From Thermoactinomyces vulgaris (GTDB taxonomy: Bacteria; Bacillota; Bacilli; Thermoactinomycetales; Thermoactinomycetaceae), in assembly GCF_003688725.1 (NCBI RefSeq), contig NZ_REFP01000012.1:62001-126000 (forward strand): DNA of 64,000 nucleotides, written 5' to 3'. Positions within the stretch are counted from its first letter, which is position 1, and the number at the start of each line of letters is the position of its first letter. The position numbers and the translations under genes were made by a program. This document shows positions 56,142-64,000 of this stretch, one piece after another. The notes below the pieces were generated by a model. The model made no database searches and had not been told where the DNA came from. It worked only from the letters and a program-made list of their open reading frames with translations.

Positions 56142-56921
56142 CTAATTTCCTTCATCAATTCCAAAAAGGCGAAAAGCGTTTTGCATGGTGATTTGAGCGA
56201 GCTCTTCCAAAGACATCCCCCGGATTTCGGCGATTTTTTCGGCAACGAGCCGGACATAGCCGGTCTCGTTTCGTTTTCCCCGGTAGGGATGGGGAGCCAA
56301 ATAAGGACAATCGGTTTCAATGAGCAGACGGTCCAAGGGAACATGTTCCGCGATTTTTTGGGGAAGCTTGCCGTTTTTAAATGTGACAGGTCCTCCCAAA
56401 CCGATCATGAAGTTCAAGTCAAGACATGCTTCCATAACCGAAAGGTCTCCGCCGAAGCAATGCATCACGCCTCCGACTTCTTCGGCATGTTCTTCCTTTA
56501 AGATCCGCACCACGTCCTCATCCGCATCCCGGTTGTGAATAATGATAGGCAATCCCGTTTCTTTGGCGATGGCGATTTGTTTGCGAAAAACCGCTTGCTG
56601 CATATCTTTGGGGGAGGTGTCCCAATGGTAATCCAATCCGATCTCCCCCAACGCCACCACTTTCGGGTGCCGGGTCATCGACTTGATCCACTCCAAATCC
56701 TCCGCGGTGCAATCCTTCGCCTCGACGGGATGCCAACCGACGGAAGCATAAATGAAGCAATAAGTTTCCGCCAGCTGAAGGGTTTGCCGGATGGTTTCCC
56801 GGTTATACCCCACATTCAACATATATTTTACGCCGTACTCCTCTCTTGCCCGCTCAATGACTTGTTCCCGGTCTTCGTCAAATTTCGGATCATTCAAATG
56901 GGTATGTGTGTCAAACAACAT
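56142..56921 (-). CDS. TatD family metal-dependent hydrolase
   Basis: TIM-barrel DNase-like enzyme (259 aa) with FDTHTHLND (metal ligands), GEIGLDYHWD, IIHNRDADED, MHCFGG and ETDCPYLAPHPYRGKRNE. The ATG at 56921 has GAGG six bases upstream. Equivalent of B. subtilis yabD. Confidence 0.94.
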   Translation of the reverse strand: MLFDTHTHLNDPKFDEDREQVIERAREEYGVKYMLNVGYNRETIRQTLQLAETYCFIYASVGWHPVEAKDCTAEDLEWIKSMTRHPKVVALGEIGLDYHWDTSPKDMQQAVFRKQIAIAKETGLPIIIHNRDADEDVVRILKEEHAEEVGGVMHCFGGDLSVMEACLDLNFMIGLGGPVTFKNGKLPQKIAEHVPLDRLLIETDCPYLAPHPYRGKRNETGYVRLVAEKIAEIRGMSLEELAQITMQNAFRLFGIDEGN

Positions 56922-56942
56922 CACACGCCTCACCCTTTCCGG

Positions 56943-57488
56943 TTACTGCTTACTCTGCTGTGTCAAAAAATGCATCCGGTCCAGCGGCCATATGATCAAA
57001 TCGGCACGGCCGACCACCGCATCGATGTTCACCGGGCCGATTCTGCGGCTGTCCTTGCTGTTGTTTCGGTTATCCCCGAGCACATAAATATGTCCTTCGG
57101 GCACCGTGACTTCCTCTTCCATGTTGAAATTCATGGGCTCATAAATATAAGGTTCTTCCAACGGTTTTCCGTTTCGAAACACCTTGCCGTCCTTTATGGC
57201 AATCTGGTCCCCGGGCAAGCCGATCACCCGTTTAATAAAATCCCGCTGTTCATCGGTATGGAAGACCACGATGTCCCCGTAATCGGGCTGGTCAACACGG
57301 TATATCAACTTGTTGACGATCAACAGCTCATCACCTTGCAAGGTGGGTTCCATGGATGCCCCGTGCACCTCATAGGGTACAAACAAAAAGGTGCGGATGC
57401 CCGCAGCGATAATCACGGCCAAGGCAATGGCCGCAACCCATTCCAACACCTTGTACCACTCATTGGACGAACTTTTTGTATCCGCCAT
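56943..57488 (-). CDS. lepB: Signal peptidase I
   Basis: Membrane-anchored serine/lysine protease (181 aa): one N-terminal transmembrane segment, catalytic Ser in GASMEPT, Lys in RDFIKRVIGLPGD, and GDNRNNSKDSR. Removes Sec signal peptides. Its place between metG and tatD differs from B. subtilis. Confidence 0.95.
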   Translation of the reverse strand: MADTKSSSNEWYKVLEWVAAIALAVIIAAGIRTFLFVPYEVHGASMEPTLQGDELLIVNKLIYRVDQPDYGDIVVFHTDEQRDFIKRVIGLPGDQIAIKDGKVFRNGKPLEEPYIYEPMNFNMEEEVTVPEGHIYVLGDNRNNSKDSRRIGPVNIDAVVGRADLIIWPLDRMHFLTQQSKQ

Positions 57489-57528
57489 CCGATCGTCCTC
57501 CTATCCCTGTTGCGGAAGGCATGCCGGT

Positions 57529-59520
<1,992 letters not shown>

Positions 59521-59545
59521 TCAAATCAGACTTGGTTTCTATGGA

Positions 59546-59819
59546 AATAAAAAATCCCGTCCACGTTGGGACGAGATCCGGTCTCGCGGTACCACCCAAT
59601 TTGGCTTCATCGCACAAGAAAAGGCGATCACCCACTCTGCTCCCGTAACGCGGGAAAACGTTCTCTCCTACTTTGGGACAACGGTCCGGTTCAAAGAGAA
59701 TACTCGGGGGCCATTTCATCGGCTTCCGCTATGCCGGCTTTCACCTGTCCCGGCTCTCTGTCCATAGCTTCCACCCACTACTCATCCCCGTCATCGAATC
59801 GGCAAGTGTTTAATTTGTC
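59546..59819 (-). promoter_or_regulatory. T-box riboswitch (Met specifier) upstream of metG
   Basis: The minus strand shows the conserved T-box sequence GGGTGGTACCGCG (59585-59597), an AGAGAG block with GGTGAAAGCC apical loop (Stem I, about 59735-59760), an AGTA motif, and an ATG codon (59717-59719) in the specifier position. A terminator stem ATCTCGTCC/GGACGGGAT with T6 (59547-59576) follows. Uncharged tRNA-Met would promote read-through. Confidence 0.93.
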
Positions 59820-59824
59820 ATTTA

Positions 59825-59853
59825 ATTATACATCACAAAAAAGACCTTGAAAA
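59825..59853 (-). promoter_or_regulatory. Promoter of the metG T-box leader
   Basis: TATAAT (59825-59830) with TTTTCA (59848-59853) at 17 bp on the minus strand; the -35 is weak. Confidence 0.6.
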
Positions 59854-59884
59854 GCTCCGGTTCCTGTCTCATAGTTTGAACCGG
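59849..59884 (-). terminator. Possible terminator after herA
   Basis: CCGGTTC/GAACCGG 7-bp stem with a 14-nt loop (59857-59884), then AGCTTTTC on the minus strand; short T-tract. It overlaps the -35 of metG. Confidence 0.5.
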
Positions 59885-59895
59885 ATCCTCTCTTT

Positions 59896-61752
59896 TTAAA
59901 CTTTCAAACCTTCTCCGCGGTCGTACCGGACTGCAAAAGGCGTTTCATGTTTCGTCAATTTTCCGGATTGGGAAAGACGTTCCAGTTCCTGCTTCAGCCG
60001 GTGCACATCCCAATTCAGCCCGCATTCCTGATTGACCCGGCTCAACACTTGCATCAGGTCGGTTTCAAACACCGGCAAAGATTCCGTCAGCGTATCCAGC
60101 AATTTTTGGTCTTGTTGTGCGGAAAACCGTTTCAGCTCGTCAAACGGATTGGCCAAATGGGGACTTTGGGTGTAGGCGGCACGAATCCGGATAAACACCG
60201 TCCGCCCAAAAGCGGCTGACGAAACAAAGGTGTCCCCCGAGCGCAAATAAGGAAGCCGCTTCCCTTCTTCCGGGGTCAAATCCGTTTCTTCCCGCAAAGT
60301 GGCAATATCCGTGGCCCGAACGGTCCGGAATACGAATTTGGTGTTCAGCTGGGCGGTAATGGTCTCATCCAGCAATGTCGGGCGTTGCGTTGCCAGGAAC
60401 AAAAAGACACCGTATTTCCGCCCTTCCTGCGCGATTTCCTTTAAAATCGACTTCGCCGGGGAATCGAGCGATTTGGGGGCAAAATTGTGAGCTTCATCAG
60501 TCACGATGACAAATGGCGGAAAGAAATGCCCTTCCTCCCCGTTCATTCGCGCATCTTTATACTCACGGCGTTTCCGGTACAGCGTACCGGTGACATAAGT
60601 GGCAAAAACTTGCAGGATCCAGGCGTTCCCCTGGACGACCACCAGCTTTCCTTGCTCCAGTCCCTGTTCAATGGACCGGATATCCCGCTGGAACAATCCG
60701 GCTTTGTCCAGACGTTTCAGACGCCAGTCCACTCCTTTGACGGAAGAAGGCGGCAAAGAACCGTATTGCTGCAACAATTGCATCAATTCCTGAATCCGTT
60801 GGACATCCATCGGTGTCAAATCTTCTTTCTTTCTTAACTGTCTTTCCAAACCTTGTTTCCCTTCATCGAGGGCTTGCACCAAATTGCCGATGCGATCGCT
60901 GAACGTTTCAAAACTGTCCCGGGGCCGGTGCAACATCTGGATCACATTCACCATGGAATCGGAAAGCTGGCTTCCGGCGGCCCGCAACAGTTCCACCACA
61001 TCCCGCGTTGACAAATCGGAAAAAGAAATCCCCACTTCTTTGCCGATTTGCACCGTTACAAAAAGATCCCGAAAATCCGGAGCCTGGTTCGATAATCCGG
61101 GAGCCGGGTCGGAAAAGTCCATTTCAAAGTGCGGATCAAACACAAGCGCGGGAATCCGGAGTTTCATCAATTCTTCCAACATCACCCGCAAGCCGAATGA
61201 TTTTCCCGATCCGGATCCGCCAAAGATGCCGACATGCGGATACTGTTGCATCGATTGAATGTCAAAAATGAAGGGAACCCCTTCTTGTGGCCTCAACTCG
61301 CCGTGCTCCATCATCACAACCCGGTCTTTTAAATCATCAGAAATCGTCCCCGCCATGGATTCCGTTCCCCGGATTTCCCCCAACGTCATTCCTTCATCCG
61401 GGGACGTTTTGACAAGGAGATGGCGCACTTCTTCAAATGAAGGCAAACGGACGGGACACCCGGTCCGCACCGGATGCGGGGCTTCCTCATACAGACGCAG
61501 CTTCGCCAGATTGATTTCATCCGATTCAATGTCATAGCCGATTTGTTCCAATGTATCAATCACTTGCCCGTCCACCAACGATTTATCCAGCCCCATCGGA
61601 ATCAGGCGGTTGTACGACATGGTTTCCACCACTTCTCCCTGCGGATGGTTCAATGCAGGGTCTTCAATGACCAGAATTTCGTTGATGCGGAACTTCCGCT
61701 CCCGGGAGACAACATAAACTTCCTGTTGAGTGGTGACACCTACCACTTGCAT
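59896..61752 (-). CDS. herA: HerA-type DNA translocase/ATPase
   Basis: ATPase of 618 aa with an N-terminal HAS-barrel (about 1-60), Walker A GGSGSGKS (178-185), a helical insertion (about 270-350), Walker B VIVTDEAHN (415-423), and the HerA block QEGRKYG...ATQRP. HerA works with the NurA nuclease in DNA end resection, well known in archaea and in some bacteria. The ATG at 61752 has AGGAGA upstream. It is co-transcribed with nurA, 27 bp apart. Confidence 0.88.
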   Translation of the reverse strand: MQVVGVTTQQEVYVVSRERKFRINEILVIEDPALNHPQGEVVETMSYNRLIPMGLDKSLVDGQVIDTLEQIGYDIESDEINLAKLRLYEEAPHPVRTGCPVRLPSFEEVRHLLVKTSPDEGMTLGEIRGTESMAGTISDDLKDRVVMMEHGELRPQEGVPFIFDIQSMQQYPHVGIFGGSGSGKSFGLRVMLEELMKLRIPALVFDPHFEMDFSDPAPGLSNQAPDFRDLFVTVQIGKEVGISFSDLSTRDVVELLRAAGSQLSDSMVNVIQMLHRPRDSFETFSDRIGNLVQALDEGKQGLERQLRKKEDLTPMDVQRIQELMQLLQQYGSLPPSSVKGVDWRLKRLDKAGLFQRDIRSIEQGLEQGKLVVVQGNAWILQVFATYVTGTLYRKRREYKDARMNGEEGHFFPPFVIVTDEAHNFAPKSLDSPAKSILKEIAQEGRKYGVFLFLATQRPTLLDETITAQLNTKFVFRTVRATDIATLREETDLTPEEGKRLPYLRSGDTFVSSAAFGRTVFIRIRAAYTQSPHLANPFDELKRFSAQQDQKLLDTLTESLPVFETDLMQVLSRVNQECGLNWDVHRLKQELERLSQSGKLTKHETPFAVRYDRGEGLKV

Positions 61753-61779
61753 GATCGATCTCTCCTGTTCCATCGGATT

Positions 61780-62733
61780 CTAAATCATCCGTTCTTTTCT
61801 TTTGCTTTGCAACAGCCGGTAACGCAGTTCAGGATCAATGTACTGTTCCACCATGGTTTCCACCAACGGGTCGGTAACCCTCACCTGATTGTCCACAATG
61901 TCCAGCCAGTAAGGGATGCCCCGTCCCTGCTCCGGCGTCAAGCTGTAAACCAACCTTGCCAGGTTCCACCGGTCTTCCCACTGGGACTTCAATCCGTCCA
62001 GTCCAATCGGTTGCGGGCTTTTGGAAGTCCGAAAAGCCATTTTCCACATGCGGCTTCCCGACGGGCTCCACGCTTCCCATTCAAACGCTTCCCCTTCTTG
62101 CAGGACCCCGTACAACAAATCACGGTCGGTCAATGCCGGATACTCGGGAAAAAAGGCATGAACCAAGGTCCGAGTCTCAATTTCCTCTGAAACCCCAACC
62201 AGAAGCGAATTTTGGCTTTCCGCCATTTGCGCCACTTGTTCCCAGCTTTTTGCATCCGATATATAGAAGTGCAGCAAAGAACCGTCCAACATCACGACCC
62301 GTGGAGCCCAGTCTTCCATCGCCTCCATCGTGACCTGCATTTCGAGACGGGACAACAGATCTCCTCTTTTGCGGGCTTCGCTGGCCGCATTGCCCTCTTT
62401 GGTTTCATCTCCTTTTAAAAGCGGCGTATACACATCCGCTGCCCACTTTTCTTTCCCGTTGGTGGCTTTGGCCAATGCCTGGAAAACGGACAAGGTGCGG
62501 GTTTGCGAGCCTTTGGTGGAGTTTACCGAACCATCGACACCGACCAGAAACCGTTCTTGGAGAAAATCTTTGATCTCTTCGCCGCTCCATTTTTCAATGG
62601 AATAAAAAGCGCCTGCTTCTTTCAAACGTTTCCGTATGGCGGATTTATCGAGGGATTGCAAAGGAAAAGCTTGTTTCAATGAATCATTCAACCATTCCAA
62701 TTTCCTCTTCAGTTCAACGGATACGGGTAACAA
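61780..62733 (-). CDS. nurA: NurA domain nuclease
   Basis: Protein of 317 aa with the NurA core: FLVGVDGSVN (Asp near 67, metal ligand), VVMLDGSLLHFY (Asp near 150), and a C-terminal helical region. NurA is a 5'-3' exo/endonuclease driven by HerA. Start at TTG 62733 with GGAGG seven bases upstream is preferred; a GTG lies 6 bp before. First gene of the nurA-herA operon, divergent from abrB. Confidence 0.85.
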   Translation of the reverse strand: MLPVSVELKRKLEWLNDSLKQAFPLQSLDKSAIRKRLKEAGAFYSIEKWSGEEIKDFLQERFLVGVDGSVNSTKGSQTRTLSVFQALAKATNGKEKWAADVYTPLLKGDETKEGNAASEARKRGDLLSRLEMQVTMEAMEDWAPRVVMLDGSLLHFYISDAKSWEQVAQMAESQNSLLVGVSEEIETRTLVHAFFPEYPALTDRDLLYGVLQEGEAFEWEAWSPSGSRMWKMAFRTSKSPQPIGLDGLKSQWEDRWNLARLVYSLTPEQGRGIPYWLDIVDNQVRVTDPLVETMVEQYIDPELRYRLLQSKRKERMI

Positions 62734-62878
62734 TCCCACCCCTCCTTATATGGGTTGGCCGCCAATCTTCCGGCGGTTGCTGGTTATCGCCAAGCTGTCA
62801 TTTTCTATCATCTATTTTTGTAGAAATCTTAGAAAACAACAAGACTTATCATAAATCGGCGCGATATTAACAAAATAA

Positions 62879-62943
62879 ATATTTATAGATAGATGTTAAA
62901 CTTTTTTCTATCTAAATATATTTTATCCTTAATATTATTAAGG
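62879..62943. repeat. AT-rich inverted repeats between nurA and abrB
   Basis: Two repeats in an AT-rich tract: TAGATAGA (62886-62893) with TCTATCTA (62907-62914), extendable to about 13 bp with a two-base gap, and CCTTAATATTATTAAGG (62927-62943), a 7-bp perfect hairpin. They lie just upstream of the abrB promoter. The rest of the 62734-63086 intergenic stretch holds no gene. Confidence 0.5.
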
Positions 62944-62971
62944 AATTTTCTATAAAAATCCTCTAGTTATA

Positions 62972-63000
62972 TTGACTGTTATGGGAATCGTTGGTATGAT
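62972..63000 (+). promoter_or_regulatory. Sigma-A promoter of abrB
   Basis: TTGACT (62972-62977) and TATGAT (62995-63000), 17 bp apart. Confidence 0.85.
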
Positions 63001-63010
63001 GAACTTAACG

Positions 63011-63021
63011 TCGATGTCGAA
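63011..63021 (+). promoter_or_regulatory. Spo0A box downstream of the abrB start site
   Basis: TCGATGTCGAA contains the consensus TGTCGAA (63015-63021) about 8 bp after the predicted transcription start, where Spo0A-P represses abrB in B. subtilis. TTTGACGTCAA follows and may be a second, weaker site. Confidence 0.7.
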
Positions 63022-63086
63022 ATTTGACGTCAATTCAAAGAGAAAAATTTCCCAAAACCAGATTTCGTTGAGAGGAGATTCGGAAA

Positions 63087-63359
63087 ATGTTAAAATCTAC
63101 GGGCATTGTACGTAAGGTAGACGAACTTGGCCGTGTTGTTATACCTATCGAATTACGTCGAACACTGGGAATTGGCGAAAAAGACGCCCTGGAAATTTAT
63201 GTTGACGGTGAACGGATTGTTCTGAAAAAATATGAACCCGCTTGCATTTTCAGTGGCGAAGTGGAAGACACCGTTCGCTATAAAAATAAAGTTGTCAGCA
63301 AAAAATGTATCGAAGAGATGTATCAAATGATCCATGGTGAAAAAGTCTACGCAGACTAA
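63087..63359 (+). CDS. abrB: Transition-state regulator AbrB
   Basis: Global repressor of post-exponential genes (90 aa). The swapped-hairpin DNA-binding domain occupies residues 1-50 (GIVRKVDELGRVVIPIELRR) and a multimerisation tail follows. GAGAGGAG precedes the ATG. Leader contains a Spo0A box, so the classic Spo0A-AbrB circuit seems conserved. It resembles SpoVT in the N-terminal domain but lacks the GAF part. Confidence 0.96.
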   Translation: MLKSTGIVRKVDELGRVVIPIELRRTLGIGEKDALEIYVDGERIVLKKYEPACIFSGEVEDTVRYKNKVVSKKCIEEMYQMIHGEKVYAD

Positions 63360-63583
63360 GGAAAAATTTGTTATAAACAAAATCATTTCCTTCCCTCTCG
63401 ACTCACGTGCTTTCCCGCTTGAAGGATAGAATTTCACTTTTTTGTTTCATTTTAGCAATCATCATCCGACCACATACATATAAAAAATACAGGGTTACGG
63501 AAATGATTTCTTTGTTGTTCCAAAAGTTTGCCAATTGCATGTCACAATTCATTTCGCATGAAACTCTTCTGCACGCTCAAGAT

Positions 63584-63618
63584 AAAGCGAGGCTCATCAG
63601 TTGAACCTCGCTTTTTTT
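63584..63618 (+). terminator. Terminator between convergent abrB and PTS genes
   Basis: AAAGCGAGG (63584-63592) with CCTCGCTTT (63606-63614) and a T-run on the plus strand. The 220 nt between abrB and this stem contain no gene that I can support. Confidence 0.8.
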
Positions 63619-63625
63619 ATGCCGG

Positions 63626-64000
63626 TTATTGCTTTTCCTCCGGTTTTTCCCCGGTTTCTTGCTGCTCTTCGGCTTGAATCCATTGTAAGATCCGGTCCTT
63701 CAATTGTTCGGATTTGGTTCCGAAAACGGCTTGGAAGTTCCCGGAACCTACTTTGATCACTCCGGAAGCCCCCAGTTTTTTCAATTGTTCCTCATCCAGT
63801 TTGTCTTCATCTTTCACCGTCATCCTTAACCGGGTGATACAAGCATCCAATTGGTCGATATTCTCTTTTCCACCGATGGCTGCCAAAACCTTCCTGGCCA
63901 ATTCGTCTTCATCGGATCGGGCCTGTTTTTGTTTCTCCGCGCCGTCTTCCGTTTCATCTTCACGTCCCGGCGTTTTCAAATTCATCCAACGGATTAACAA
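63626..64000 (-). CDS. PTS glucose/N-acetylglucosamine-type EIICB component (partial, 5' end off the right edge)
   Basis: C-terminal 124 residues of a PTS permease. It begins in the end of the IIC domain (LKTPGRED, typical of NagE/PtsG) and continues into a complete IIB domain with the phospho-cysteine motif DACITRLRM and GVIKVGSGNFQAVFG. A 15-residue Glu/Gln-rich tail ends the protein; no IIA domain follows. The substrate (glucose or GlcNAc) cannot be decided from this piece. Confidence 0.88.
   Translation of the reverse strand: MLIRWMNLKTPGREDETEDGAEKQKQARSDEDELARKVLAAIGGKENIDQLDACITRLRMTVKDEDKLDEEQLKKLGASGVIKVGSGNFQAVFGTKSEQLKDRILQWIQAEEQQETGEKPEEKQ

Overview
The window is about 64 kb of chromosome from an endospore-forming, Gram-positive Firmicute. 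The core gene order is that of the Bacillus origin-proximal region read in reverse: radA, clpC-mcsB-mcsA-ctsR, lysS-dusB-folK-folB-folP, cysK, hslO, coaX, ftsH, hpt, tilS, spoIIE, tRNA-Met genes, divIC-yabQ-yabP-rqcP-mazG-spoVB-like, spoVT, mfd, fin, pth, ctc/rplY, prs, glmU, spoVG, ridA, purR, ispE, sspF, veg, rsmA, rnmV, tatD, metG, abrB. Mid-range GC, many GTG/TTG starts with strong AGGAGG sites, and genes that Bacillus subtilis lacks here (HerA/NurA, a PpiC lipoprotein after mfd, a DUF402 protein beside the tRNAs) suggest a Thermoactinomycetaceae-like lineage. That family assignment is inference; sporulation is supported directly by spoIIE, spoVT, spoVG, fin, sspF, yabP and yabQ.

Layout. 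1-5.7 kb: radA (cut by the left edge) and the class III heat-shock operon ctsR-mcsA-mcsB-clpC with a CtsR operator. 5.7-19.1 kb: an accessory stretch that replaces what B. subtilis has between ctsR and lysS. It holds MgtC, a HAD phosphatase, a two-component system, a two-repeat YtkA-like lipoprotein, a site-2 protease homologue, a three-gene operon of two pseudokinases (one fused through a membrane segment to TPRs) plus a small membrane protein, an MFS transporter with two compensating frameshifts, a small lipoprotein, a truncated Hsp70 paralogue with a GrpE-like partner, and a 51-residue cysteine-rich protein. 19.2 kb: a perfect inverted repeat carrying two consensus DnaA boxes. 19.3-29.7 kb: folate/lysS operon, cysK, hslO, coaX, ftsH, hpt. 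29.7-42.7 kb: tilS, spoIIE, DUF402, two tRNAs, NamZ-like lipoprotein, divIC/yab cluster, spoVT, prsA-like lipoprotein. 42.7-57.5 kb: mfd through lepB, the conserved housekeeping and sporulation block. 57.5-64 kb: metG under a Met T-box, a nurA-herA operon, abrB (divergent) and the 3' end of a PTS EIICB gene.

How the genes work together. The conserved part mixes protein quality control (ClpC/McsAB/CtsR, FtsH, Hsp33, RqcP), nucleotide and cofactor supply (prs, hpt, purR, coaX, folPBK), translation (lysS, metG, tilS, pth, L25, rsmA, rnmV, dusB, tRNA-Met/fMet) and the sporulation switch (abrB with a Spo0A box, spoVG with a sigma-H promoter, spoIIE, spoVT, fin). Nearly all genes are on the minus strand; only the HK/RR/lipoprotein group, the MFS and its neighbour lipoprotein, and abrB are on the plus strand.

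The most notable signals are the DnaA-box inverted repeat, the membrane-spanning pseudokinase-TPR operon, the Hsp70/GrpE-like pair with a 14-bp palindrome in its leader, the double frameshift in the MFS gene, the NurA-HerA pair, the roughly 485-nt attenuated leader of the folate operon, and the inverted repeat exactly filling the glmU promoter spacer.
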